NCBI GenBank assembly: GCA_015178975.1
Contig: WHVD01000066.1
Location: 412,053 to 476,052, forward strand
Reading direction: 5' to 3'
DNA: 64,000 bases
Source: Hysterangium stoloniferum
Taxonomy: Eukaryota; Basidiomycota; Agaricomycetes; Hysterangiales; Hysterangiaceae
Under the pieces are notes generated by a model. It did not search any database. It was not told where the DNA came from and was given only the letters and a program-made list of their open reading frames with translations. Shown one piece after another: positions 9,926 to 19,974 of this stretch. Position 1 is the first letter of the stretch; each line of letters opens with the position of its first letter. The position numbers and the translations under genes are program-made.

Positions 9926-12145
9926 ATGATGGGACCCGATGGACTCCGCATGGACGAAACTAAAGTGCAAGTCATCAAAGATTGGCCTGAACCCCGAAAA
10001 GTTAAAGATGTACAATCCTTCCTCGGCTTTGTTAATTTTTACAGATGGTTTATCTGTGGATATTCCAACATCACGGTACCCCTTACCCATCTTACATGTA
10101 AGGATACTCCATGGAATTTTAACGATAAGTGTCAAAAAGCTTTCAATCTTTTAAAAAATTCTTTTTCTTCAGCTCCTATTCTGTCACATTGGAAACCGGA
10201 CTTCCCACTCATCGTTGAAACGGATGCCTCGGACTATGCACTTGGAGCCATTCTGTCTATCCAGGACTCCGACGGAGAAGTCCACCCCATGACTTTTCTG
10301 TCCCGGACTTTCACCAGAGCAGACCTCAACTATGATGTTCATGATAAGGAACTCCTGGCAATCTTTTCAGCTTTCAAAGTGTGGCGACACTATTTGGAAG
10401 GCTCAGAAACTCTTATTGACATTGTAACAGATCACAAAAACCTGGAATACTTTTCTACCACAAAACTTTTGACCCATTGGCAGGCCCGCTGGTCTGAATA
10501 TCTATCTGCCTTCAACATGATTATCCGTTTTCGACCCGGCCGTCTCGGCGGCAAGTCCGACGCTTTAACTAGACGATGGGACGTCTATCCCAAAGAGGGG
10601 AGCAATGACTATGCAATGGTAAATCCGCACAACCTGAAACCTATTTTCACGAATCAACAACTTACCACATCGGTCCGCACAACCTTCCTCGTCAATCCCA
10701 TTGTCCGTGGAATTATCATTATGGATATTGAGAAGTTACATCAAGATATTCTATCAGCAATTCCGCTAGATCCAATTACTAAATCTCACCTTGACAATCC
10801 CGTGGACCCCGGTCAACCCCGGTGGTCTCTTGATCAACATGGTTTCATTAGACTTGACGATCGCATCTATGTACCAGACTCCGACGGCCTCCACCTTAGG
10901 ATCCTTCAATACAAACATGATCATCCACTCTCAGGGCATTTCAGGTACAACAAAACTCTATCATTAATAAGAAGAGAATACACTTGGCCCGGACTCTGTG
11001 GATTCATTAAGCACTATTGTAAATCTTACACTACTTGTCCCCACTCGAAATCTCAGCGACACAAGCCATACGGCCTTTTGAAACAACTCCCGGTACCGGA
11101 ACACCCGTGGAATTCTATCTCTATGGATTTCATTGAACACCTACCGGATTCCAAAGGCTTTTCTGCTATTCTAGTCGTTGTTGACAGATTCTCAAAACAA
11201 GGTATATTCATCCCTACATATGACACAATTACGTCCGTGCAGTTAGCGGAACTTTTCATTATCCACGTATTTTCTAAGCACGGAGTTCCATCCCACGTGA
11301 CTTCCAATCGAGGATCAGAGTTCGTGTCTCACTTCTTTAGATCCCTCAGAAAATCCTTGGACATGACATTACATTTCACGTCCGGACATCACCCGGAAGG
11401 TGACAGACAAACTGAATACGTCAACCAGACATTGGAACAATACCTCCACGTATATTGCAACTATCAACAGGACAATTGGAAATCCTTGTTACCACTTGCA
11501 GAGTTTGCTTACAACAATGCACCCTTGGCCACTACTGGTGTTTTCCCATTCTTTGCAAATAAAGGATATAATCCAAATATTACAGTACATCCAGAACAAA
11601 ATCTCGCCTCTGTTCATGCTCAAGAGTTCACCACAGACCTCCACAAGCTCCATGAGGAACTCCGGACTGCAATATTGTCCACCCAAGAGCAATACCAACA
11701 TTCAGTGGACAAACACCGGATCCCGCCACCAAACTTCAAGATTGGCGACCATGTTTGTGTCAAAGCTCAATTCTTCTGGACTACCAGTCCATCAAAGAAG
11801 CTTGCTGAAAAATATTTAGGTCCATTTGAAATTATCGCACAAGTAGGTTCAGTCTCTTGGACTCTACGGCTTCCGGATAGCATGTGCGCGGTACACCCGG
11901 TATTTCATGTTTCTATGCTAGAACCTTGTACTGCTAACACTATCCCAGATCGCGTGCAATCTCCGCCTCCTCCTGTCATTATTGATGGAGAACCTGAGTT
12001 TGAAATCTCACAGATTTTAGATTCAAAAATTGACAAGCGTCGACACACTTGTAAACTGCTTTACTTGGTCAAGTGGGTGGGTTACGAGGGCACCAATGAA
12101 GAAACCTCATGGATTTTGGCCACGGAACTCAGTAATGCCACGTAA
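9926..12145 (+). CDS. B1 pol: RT thumb, RNase H, integrase, chromodomain
   Basis: A 739-residue open stretch continues the polyprotein. In order it holds the RT connection (RKVKDVQSFLGFVNFYRWF), RNase H (VETDASDYALGAIL, later VTDHKNLEYFS), the integrase HHCC zinc finger (H-x-H around HDHPLSGHF, then CKSYTTCPHSK), the catalytic core (SMDFIEHLP, VTSNRGSEF, DRQTEYVNQTLEQY), the GPFEII/WTLRLP module and a C-terminal chromodomain (LLYLVKWVGYEGTNEETSW). The second catalytic Asp is Asn (VTSN, compare VTSD in element C), and Gly-to-Arg and Arg-to-Tyr changes lie by the Glu motif, so integration is probably dead. The chromodomain would direct insertion to marked chromatin. Confidence 0.9.
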   Translation: MMGPDGLRMDETKVQVIKDWPEPRKVKDVQSFLGFVNFYRWFICGYSNITVPLTHLTCKDTPWNFNDKCQKAFNLLKNSFSSAPILSHWKPDFPLIVETDASDYALGAILSIQDSDGEVHPMTFLSRTFTRADLNYDVHDKELLAIFSAFKVWRHYLEGSETLIDIVTDHKNLEYFSTTKLLTHWQARWSEYLSAFNMIIRFRPGRLGGKSDALTRRWDVYPKEGSNDYAMVNPHNLKPIFTNQQLTTSVRTTFLVNPIVRGIIIMDIEKLHQDILSAIPLDPITKSHLDNPVDPGQPRWSLDQHGFIRLDDRIYVPDSDGLHLRILQYKHDHPLSGHFRYNKTLSLIRREYTWPGLCGFIKHYCKSYTTCPHSKSQRHKPYGLLKQLPVPEHPWNSISMDFIEHLPDSKGFSAILVVVDRFSKQGIFIPTYDTITSVQLAELFIIHVFSKHGVPSHVTSNRGSEFVSHFFRSLRKSLDMTLHFTSGHHPEGDRQTEYVNQTLEQYLHVYCNYQQDNWKSLLPLAEFAYNNAPLATTGVFPFFANKGYNPNITVHPEQNLASVHAQEFTTDLHKLHEELRTAILSTQEQYQHSVDKHRIPPPNFKIGDHVCVKAQFFWTTSPSKKLAEKYLGPFEIIAQVGSVSWTLRLPDSMCAVHPVFHVSMLEPCTANTIPDRVQSPPPPVIIDGEPEFEISQILDSKIDKRRHTCKLLYLVKWVGYEGTNEETSWILATELSNAT

Positions 12146-12403
12146 ATTGTTACTGACTTTCATACAGCTTACCCGCTCAAACCTGGACCATTATCTTCTC
12201 TATGACCGCACTCCGCAGACCCCGTGTTACGTTTGGACTCATTTTCATTATTCCCTGTCGCCCTATGGTCTCTCTTTGCTTTTACAGGTTCTGACATGTC
12301 TTGTCAAGTCCTTAAGTGGACTCTCCACGGACTTTGGCTTTGACTTTTATTCTTATGTTTTTCACGCTTTACTTTTATGTTCAAATTATTATCAATTCTA
12401 TTT
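12146..12403. other. Spacer between pol and antisense gene of B1
   Basis: Lies between the two converging stop codons. The first codons still resemble the polyprotein tail seen in element C (TAYPLKPGPLSSL), so the stop at 12143-12145 is an early one. Confidence 0.5.
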
Positions 12404-13478
12404 TTATTCTTCATCTACATTGATGGGGCTATCTTTTTTCCCCGCCTCTTTTTCCACCTCAGCCTTTCCCACCTCATTCATCTCCTCAGGTAGCTCCGCG
12501 ACCTCCACGGGCACCTCCTCCTCATCTGAACCGGCCTCCTTGGAACTCCTGTCCTCTGGCTTGTCATATACAAAGCCGGCATACTCCATCAGGAATTTGA
12601 AGTGGTCCCCACGGATTGCATGGAGATCATTCACCATAATGACGCTGACTTTGTTGCTCTTCTGGAGCAACTCGTTTTGGGCTTCAATGCCCTTGGTGAT
12701 CTGTCCCAAGGCTTCCTCCAGACCGGAGTACTCATCCGACCCGCCATTCTCCCGTGAACCGGACCCCACGGCCTGCTCATGAACGAGTGAGCACCTCGCC
12801 TTGAGGTGCGCGCACTGGTAACACCCCGGGCCCCGGCTGGACTTCCAATTGCACTCAGTGTTCTGGTCATTACAACCGGAACACCACAGGTCATTCCAAG
12901 CCGGTAGGCAGGCTGGTGCCGCCTTCCTTGCTTTCTGTTGATACAGTTAGCTCCACGGTATACCCATGGACCCGAGACTCACCTTGTTGGGGCTTTCTGG
13001 CTCCCCCTCGGACTCAGACTCGACTTCCGCCACCTTGCGCTGAAAATGCCAAGTCAAAAAAAAAGCGACAAGTTGATCTATGGGACTTACCTTTCCTGCA
13101 ACAACCCCAGCTCTGTCCATGGCCACCCAGGCTTTCTCTGCTGCCACCCAGGCTTTCTCTGCTGCCACCCAGGCTTTCTGCTGCCACCCAGGCTTTCTCT
13201 GCTGCCACCCTGGCCTTCTCTGCAGCCACCCGTGCAGCCTCCTCCTCCTCCCTCTGCTTCTGCCTCACAGCCTCTTCCTCTGCAGCCACGGCTGCCTGGT
13301 ATTCCCTATTCAGGGCCTTCTTGACCTCCCGGGCTTCTCGCTCCACCTCTTCTCACTGTCGATGTTGCTCATCCCGCTGCACCAAGATTTGGGCAGCAGA
13401 CAGCGGTGCCCAGTACTGACTGCCCATCGAGGGCCTGGCGGTTGGCATAGGCTTGCACGGCATGGGCTTTAGTCCCAT
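12404..13478 (-). pseudogene. Antisense accessory gene of B1: coiled coil plus Zn2Cys6 cluster (recently broken)
   Basis: Read on the minus strand, against gag-pol. Inferred exons are 13478-13091, 13039-12983 and 12934-12404, with GT-AG introns of 51 and 48 nt (GTAAGT...CAG, GTGAGT...CAG), all phase 0. Exon 1 begins MGLKPMPCKP and becomes a charged Ala/Glu/Lys coiled coil with 7-residue VAAEKAW repeats. Exon 2 is short and acidic (RKVAEVESESEGEPESPNK). Exon 3 carries six cysteines spaced Cx2Cx6Cx9Cx2Cx6C (12883-12791), the spacing of fungal Zn(II)2Cys6 clusters, then a helical and acidic tail ending INVDEE. Two lesions are visible: TGA at 13355-13353 and a 2-nt loss in the repeat near 13180. 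With those undone the frame is open throughout. A homologue is in element C (60260-61238). A DNA- or nucleic-acid-binding role is an inference only. Confidence 0.75.
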
Positions 13479-13528
13479 GTTATCAATGATGGGGGTAATA
13501 AAGAAGAAGATATTTCTATTTTTTCAAA

Positions 13529-13538
13529 TTTATATATA
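13529..13538 (-). promoter_or_regulatory. TATA box of the B1 antisense gene
   Basis: The minus strand reads TATATATAAA about 50-60 bp before the inferred ATG at 13478. The element C homologue has TATAAAAG at a matching distance. Confidence 0.5.
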
Positions 13539-13673
13539 GGCTCGTCGCATTTGAACCTTACCTTCCAGATCACATGACTCTTTGACACATACGTGTAACC
13601 GACATGACTTTGACACATGCGCGTAGCCGACAAGAACCTTATCTAGGTCTAGAGCCTCTTTGGGACTTCGGTA

Positions 13674-13687
13674 TAAAGGGAGGGTAC
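13674..13687 (+). other. Polypurine tract of B1
   Basis: AAAGGGAGGG followed by TAC directly precedes the 3' LTR. It is the expected primer site for plus-strand DNA synthesis. Confidence 0.7.
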
Positions 13688-14776
13688 TGTTATGACTGGA
13701 CAATCCTGCTGGACTCTGGGCACTAACCCGTACGCCCCCACACACTACAAGCACCAATTGTCTGTTTATAGGATTTCCCGCCCAGACTCCGTTATGTCAA
13801 GACTTGTTACATTCAACCTCATTATGACACATATCAGTCACCAGACTTCCCCTGGACTCCGTCTCTGTCCATGTCCATCTTCGTCCCATGCATCAGTCAC
13901 TGGACCCCACTCTAATTGAGCCCCATTCCCATTTTAGTCAAATGACCTGTCACAATTTAGGACTCCACTCCCGCTCCATTTCCCGTTATGGGTTATGCTT
14001 TGTCACGATTCGGACTCCGCCCCATTCCTAACACCAATTTGGTGTTTACTATTCCCGTTTTATGTTTTGTTAGTTTCGTTTCATCATTACTGGATTTGGT
14101 ATGTCATTCACTCCATGGTCTATATAAACTGGCAGATGTTGTACATACAATCCAGTCAGAAAATTAGCTTAGATTCCCCCCAGTAATCTAATAACATTTT
14201 CCGCTCTAAAACCTTACTTGATTCACATCACTTTCACTAGTCAGAGCCCACGGGCTCCGGTGCATCTATCTCTCTCAACTATCTCGACTCACGACCCACG
14301 ACCTATTAAAAATAGTATGAGTTGACTCTATTGCAATACACAATATACAAGGGTTTAATAAGCTTGTAATAAAAGTACTTTGTGTCTCAATATCTTGTGT
14401 CAGTTAGTGTAGCACCTCCTGACAATATAGGTTGGATGCTCTGGGAGGTGTATAGTGGTTCTGACACACATTAACCTCCAAATGCATGGTCCACAATTAG
14501 CATCTTCATATGAAAAGTTGCAATAATTGGTGGACTCCCCCTATAAAAAGGTGTGTTTCATCATCAAATTTAACACGACCTCCAACTTACAACCCACGAC
14601 CCCCGACTTACGACCTATGACCCACGAACCCCACCCGGACTCCCCGGGATCCCCGTCTGCCTGTTTGAAATTGGACAACACAATCTAGCAAGGGCACAGC
14701 CTATAAGCTGAAGCCAAGTCCTACCAGATATCCTGCGGGTTTCTCCGGAAACCCACCCTGTGTGTGTATCCTAACA
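13688..14776 (+). repeat. 3' LTR of gypsy B1
   Basis: Runs from TGTTATGACTGG to CCTAACA and is flanked by the CTTGG duplication. Removing the 269-bp insertion at 14305-14573 and its target duplication leaves about 811 bp. It lacks the extra 23-bp repeats of the 5' LTR and differs from it at many C/T and G/A sites. Confidence 0.92.
14305..14573. mobile_element. 269-bp MITE-like insertion with 8-bp TSD
   Basis: Interrupts the B1 3' LTR and is absent from the 5' LTR. It is flanked by the perfect 8-bp duplication CACGACCT (14297-14304 and 14574-14581). An 8-bp duplication is typical of hAT elements, but the ends (ATTAAAAATAG and the complement of its right end, TTAAATTTGATG) are only loosely inverted, so the class is uncertain. 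No ORF. Confidence 0.6.
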
Positions 14777-14944
14777 CTTGGAGCTTGCATCTTCTTAAGT
14801 TAGTTTTGATTGAACTCTCCACACCACTTGTCTGTACAACCTGTTCCCAGAGATTTCAATATTCCAATATAATCTTGCATTCTCAGATATTCCAATATTC
14901 CAATGTATCCTCTGTCTCTGGAAACTAACTAACCTCCAGACATA

Positions 14945-15154
14945 CAGTGGGACAAAACCGTTCCAATGATTTTTTATATGTCAAGGAATGTTGAATAACT
15001 CAATGAGTACTTGACCAATTGACCTGAAATTTTTAATTTAGGTAGTCACATATGTTGGCTATATACCCTAAGAATTCTATGACATAAGCATTATTTTTCA
15101 TCAAACTATAAATCAAATACTAATGCAATCTCATTGGAACAGTTTTGTCCCTAG
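14945..15154. mobile_element. Tc1/mariner-type terminal or MITE segment with inverted ends
   Basis: Bounded by TA on both sides, with inverted ends: left CAGTGGGACAAAACCGTTCC, right (complement) CTAGGGACAAAACTGTTCC, continuing AATGA on both. It lies next to the C-terminal end of the Tc1 transposase remnant. It is either that element's terminal repeat region or a separate 210-bp MITE. Confidence 0.6.
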
Positions 15155-15186
15155 TATATACAGTAATCCAATACAAATCATCTAAT

Positions 15187-16317
15187 CTAGTACTTGGTGT
15201 AACCCCCCTTGGCATCCAAAACAGCTGCAATCCTTCTAGGCATACTCTCTATCAAATTCTGACAAACAAAAGTAGGAATCCTGTCCCATTCTATCTGGAC
15301 CCTTTCCCATAACTCCTGAATATTCCTGGGCTCCACTTCATACTCTAGTAGCCTCTTCTTGAGGTAATGCCAAAGGTGTTCAATTGGATTAAGATCAGCA
15401 GACTAAGGGGGCCATATAATGACATCAAAATCACTGCCATTGTCAGGGGACAATCTTAAGTTTTCCATTTTCTCTGACTCTCCTTAATATAGTTCATAAG
15501 TAAAGACTGAGAGGGGCACCTTGTTGTTATCACATTTTCAAACTCAGCTGCACCTTTAGTTAGTCACCCGCTAGCCGAGGATTCCTTAGACTTTTCTCTT
15601 CGGATTTCCTCTGCTAGGTAAGTAGTATTGTATTCTACATGTATGTAATTAGACAGGTATAAACTCACTTCGGATTTCCTCTGCTAGGACCCCAACTCAG
15701 TCATAGTGCGAGTCAGTGCGGTCTAGAGAGTCGCCCTTACAGCCATTAAGCCAATTGGTGGCCCTCTTGCTCTTGTGTTTGGGGATCATTATCTTGCTGA
15801 AAGACTATATCCCCAGTCTTCTTCTTGTAATGCTTGAAAGATTCTTGAAGTTCATCCTCCAAAATGCTAACATAAAGTTCAGCATCCATCTTCCCATCAA
15901 TCTTGGTGGCATATCCTGGTCCTTCCCAGAACATACAACCCCACAACATCATATTCCCCCCTCACAACTTGACAGTGCCCTCAACCAGCCTATCATTGAG
16001 CCCCTCTCCTGCTTTTTTCCACACCCACTTCCTCCCATCTGACCCCAAACAATTGATTTTAGTCTTATCTGACCAAACAACCCTCTTTCAGTCCTCCAGA
16101 GACCAGTTCTTGTGTGCCAATGCAAAGTCCAGCCTCTCCCTTCTATGCCTTTTTGTGAGTTTAAACCTTTTCCTCTTCACCACAGCCTTCATTCCAGCTT
16201 TCTTGAGTTGCCTATGAATTGTTCTTGCAGAGATAGAGTCCCCATTCATATCTTGTAGGACTTTAGAGGCCTGAGTGGCATAGTCAATCTTTTGGGAAGT
16301 GATTTGTTGGATGATGT
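15187..16317 (-). pseudogene. Tc1/mariner transposase, decayed and interrupted
   Basis: The minus strand encodes recognisable Tc1 transposase pieces: SARTIHRQLKKAG, the first catalytic region VVWSDKTKINCLGSDG, MMLWGCMFWEGPGYATKIDG, then FQQDNDP with a frame slip into KHKSKRATNWLNG. The end follows after an insertion: SADLNPIEHLWHYLKKRL and a terminal GYTKY-stop at 15187. The DD34E residues are all traceable. The N-terminal helix-turn-helix part was cut off by the LTR inserted at 16318. Several stops; not functional. Confidence 0.8.
15478..15741. mobile_element. Unclassified insertion inside the Tc1 transposase
   Basis: About 260 bp separates two parts of the transposase (…NWLNG and DNGSDFDVIIWPP). 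It holds a direct repeat TTCGGATTTCCTCTGCTAGG at about 15599 and 15669, 70 bp apart. It is more CpG-rich than its surroundings, suggesting a later arrival. Borders are approximate. Confidence 0.4.
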
Positions 16318-16502
16318 TGTTATGACTGGAAAACCCACCAGACTCCAGGCACTAACTTATATGCACCCGCACCCTACATGCACCAATTATCAGTTTACTG
16401 GAATACTCACCAGACCCCGGACATCAGACCTGTCTATGCTCGACCTTCATCACTTCATGTATTAGTCACCAGAATACCCACTGGAACCCACTCCTGTCTA
16501 TC

Positions 16503-17717
16503 TGTAATGTATTATTACTATTTAGTGTACTTGTAAACTCTTTTTACTTGAGTTAAGTAGCATAGCTTGAGAAAGGAGATTCAATTTCAAATTAATCTGT
16601 ATGTAGGAGTTTTGTCAATTAAATCAGTATCCACTTTTATTCAACTACGTGCCCGTGTCCCTTTTCTGAGGAGAAAGCTCAACTCAAGGAAACAAGACGG
16701 TCAACAGATTGGTAAGGAGAGTACTCAACTTAAGCACAATGTGTGGACCTAGTAGGCAAGTGTAGCTAAATGAGCAAGTGATGTGATATTGAATGATATC
16801 CTAAATACATGATTTGAGCCTGTATTTATACTAGTCCAGGATCCTGCTTACTAAGTAATGTGACTAGGAGAATGAGTCAGTATTTCCCATACTTGACTCA
16901 TAAGTGTATTTCAGAGTCATCCAACCAGCTATGACTATGTATCTGAGTCATAGCTCTGATCATAACTCATTGCATAGTGTAAAGAGTCATGTATTCGGAC
17001 CAATCTGTATATGAAGAATATCGACTATTGCAGTGTGATATGAGAGAGTGAGTGAGAGAGAGAGCTAGATGATGAGTTCAAAGCCTGAGATATTAGTTAG
17101 CTCAGATAGTTCAGATAATGCTACTTATGTAGTAGCTGGCACGTTACCCTAATCACAGCTTGTAGTAGACCTAGTTTAGTGTCTTACGAGTGGTGGTTTC
17201 TGGGTAAAAAGGTGTGTCTCTCTATTTGGTGCTGAGTGCACCCACAAGTATACACAGCACTTCGAACTAATGAAATGGTGCAATATTCGAAGAATGTAAA
17301 GAATAGGAAAATATGAGTGAAATATGTAAAATATAAATAAAATAAAAGGAGTATTTTACTATAATAAAACCATGGCCAGGGCATATCCCTCACACATAGT
17401 CATATTGATATGACTCACCAATGAGTCATCTCCCTCAATATGTAGTCAAGGAGATGGGGTAGATTGCATACTATAAGGGCTAGAGATACCTTATTAGTAT
17501 GTAATCCATGACTCTACTGGTTTCCATGGCAGTGCCACCTAGCTACTTAGGGTTAAGATATGCTAATTCTAGGATTTAGAGCTAGCAATAAATCTTATGT
17601 TATCAGAACAATGACATCTTAAACTCTTGAGCCAAAGTTAAAGGATCCAGTCCTCTACTATTTGACTAATGTCCCTTAAAGGTTACACAAAGAAACAAAG
17701 TGATAAAATATATGACA
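16503..17717 (+). repeat. Solo LTR family G (about 793 bp net) with nested LTR-D
   Basis: Bounded by TGTAATG and ATGACA and by the perfect 5-bp duplication CTATC (16498-16502 and 17718-17722) inside the family B LTR. A family D solo LTR is nested at 16978-17394. No internal coding region, so it is a solo LTR. Confidence 0.75.
16978..17394 (+). repeat. Solo LTR family D, copy 3
   Basis: Starts TGTAAAGAGTC and ends CCCTCACA, with perfect duplication CATAG (16973-16977 and 17395-17399). It shares with the other D copies the block GTAGTAGCTGGCACGTTACC and the phrase GAGTGCACCCACAAGTATA. 417 bp. Confidence 0.85.
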
Positions 17718-18348
17718 CTATCTCCGACCCTGTCCCATGCACCAGTCACCAGACCCTGCTCAGAAAACCCAACAGCTCTCTAACTGAGCCCTGTTCTCAT
17801 TATGGTTAAATGACCTGTCACATTTCAGACTCCACTCCCACCCCATTTCTCATTATGGTCTAACGACCTGTCACATTTCGGACTCCACTCCACTCCATTC
17901 CATTCCTAACACCAAGTTTGGTGTTTACTTATATTGTTTCATATTTGCTAGTTTAGATTTCATTATTACTGGATTTGGTATGTTATACATTCCACAGTCT
18001 ATATAGTCTGGCAGATGTTGTACATACAATCCAGTCAGAAAATCAGCTTAGATTCTCCACAGTAATCTCAAGTACATTTTCCACTCTAATCTCCTCTTTG
18101 AAACACGCCGCTTTACCTTGTCAGAGTCCATGGGCTCTGACCCATCTATCACTCAACCTCTGACCTATCTATCTCGACCTCTGACTCATCTCCACCCAAC
18201 CCCTCGACTTCCATGGGATTCCCGCAGTCGACTCCCCGACCTCTCAACCCACAAACCCCTCCTGGACTCCCTGGGATTCCTGTCTGCCGATCTGAAATTG
18301 TACAACACGATCTTGTGAGGGCACAGCTTATAAGCTGAAGCCAAGTCT

Positions 18349-19137
18349 TGTTTGATTATTGTATTATTATTATTATTACCATTATGTCGTGTCACTGGAA
18401 TGATATGTGTTACATGTACTGTAAGGAAGATATATTGGTGATAAAGGGAATACATACCTGTATTTTTTAGTCCAACCAGTCTCTCAGCACTGTTTAACCA
18501 CTTAGAGTACATCATATAGCTGAATTTCATTTCAAAGCAAAACTAACTATGTACATGTAGTATTTAAATTGTTTTAAGAGGGTGGGGCAAGGAGAGGCAG
18601 GTGACTATGTGTGTTAATGCGATGAGAGGAAAGGGTTTGTTGATGGGTAGTGGTATAGGTATTATAGATGCTGTCCTTGGTTTGGAAGAAGGAAAGGGCT
18701 CTGTCAAAGAGATAAAAATGGAATGGAAGGAAAGCATCGGCACTAACACTAGTGGCATTAATGCCAGGGAATGAAATGCAGAGACGGAGAAAAAGTGGGA
18801 TGATGTTGATGAGGTTGCATCACCTTGCCCCATACCCCGAGTAACTGGCAAGAACAGATACAAAAACAGAAAAATGGGTTCTCGGAATGATCAAGAGACT
18901 GAGAGAGGACAACAATCCAGCCACAAATGACCGGGAGAGTGGGAAGGAAAATGTAGTGCCTTTGGCCATGAAGATTACAATGGGTGTTAATGGTGTGGAG
19001 AATGGGAATGAGGCAATGATGCCAATACTAGCCTTTTTTTAAGCAAGAGACCACATACTGCGCCGACAGCTATGAGGCCTATCACGGGGAGCAGTGGTAA
19101 CAACATTTATAATACCATTCTGCATAAAACATCTGGA
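18349..19137. other. Interval with no recognised gene
   Basis: A short ATT-repeat (18360-18376) and unclassified unique-looking sequence. No reading frame here matches a family known to me. Confidence 0.3.
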
Positions 19138-19142
19138 GCTGG

Positions 19143-19969
19143 TGTTATGACCAGAATTCCTGCCAGACTCCGGGTACTAACTTATATGCACCTGCACCCT
19201 ATATGCACCAATTGTCAGTTTATTGGAATTCCCGTCCGGACTCTGTATGTCAGACTTGTCCACATTCGACTTTGTTACATCGTGTATCAGTCACCGAAAT
19301 ACCCGCCGGATTCTGTCCCTGTCTTTGTCCGACCTCATCCTACACATCAGTCACCAGACCCCACTCAGAAAACCCACCATCACTCTAACTGAGCCTCATT
19401 CCCATTTTAGTCAAATGACCTGTCACAATTCGGACTCCACTCCCACTCCATTTCCCATTATGGTTTATGATTTGTCACGATTCAGACTCCACTCCATTCC
19501 GTCCCGTTCCTAACACCAATTTGGTGTTTACTATTCTTGTTTTATGTTTTGCTAGTTCCATTTCATCATTACTGGATTTGGTATGTCATTCATTCCATGG
19601 TCTATATAGTCTGGCAGATATTGTACATACAATCCAGTCAGAAAATCGGCTTAGATTCCCCCCAGTAATCTAATACATTTTCTGCTCTAAACTCCTCCTT
19701 GAATTACACCTCTCGTTAGTCGGAGCCCACGGGCTCCGACACATCTATCTCTCTTATTTATCTTGACTCCCTGACCCCTTGACCCATGACCTCCAACCTA
19801 CGACCCCTCGACCCATGAACCCCGCCCAGACTCCCCAGGTTTCCCGTCCGCCTGTCTGACCTTGGACAACACAATCTTGCGAGGGCACAGCCTATAAGCT
19901 GAAGCCAAGTCCTACCAGATATCCCATGGGTTTCTCTGGAAGCCTGCCATGTACATACATACCCTAACG
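19143..19969 (+). repeat. Solo LTR family B (827 bp)
   Basis: Complete LTR from TGTTATGACC to CCCTAACG (last base A-to-G), with exact duplication GCTGG at 19138-19142 and 19970-19974. It has the TATA box and the AGTCAGAAAAT start block found in B1. No internal region remains. Confidence 0.88.
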
Positions 19970-19974
19970 GCTGG

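Larger units (their letters stand above)
6264..14776 (+). mobile_element. Complete Ty3/gypsy chromovirus B1
   Basis: The element has two LTRs, a self-priming site, gag, protease, reverse transcriptase, RNase H, integrase with chromodomain, an antisense accessory gene and a polypurine tract. It is flanked by identical 5-bp duplications CTTGG at 6259-6263 and 14777-14781, so both ends are certain. Several stops and frameshifts, plus an Asp-to-Asn change at a catalytic integrase position, make it non-autonomous today. Its 3' LTR was later hit by a 269-bp insertion. Confidence 0.93.
16318..18348 (+). repeat. Family B LTR, 3'-truncated, with nested insertions
   Basis: Begins TGTTATGACTGG directly within the Tc1 transposase. 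It is interrupted at 16503-17717 by another LTR, then resumes (CTATCTCCGACCCTGTCC) to the TATA/start block and the AAGCTGAAGCCAAGTC region. It ends abruptly near 18348 without the usual CCTAACA, so its 3' end was deleted. Confidence 0.75.

Noticed and set aside
13014..13346. Minus-strand ORF ending in a Gly/Ser/Leu-rich tail (ESLGGSRESLGG)
   Set aside because: The tail is the frameshifted reading of the VAAEKAW repeat after a 2-nt loss. It belongs to the broken antisense gene rather than being a separate protein.
18564..18863. 99-codon minus-strand ORF with hydrophobic segments
   Set aside because: No recognised motif and no homologous copy in the window; composition fits chance.
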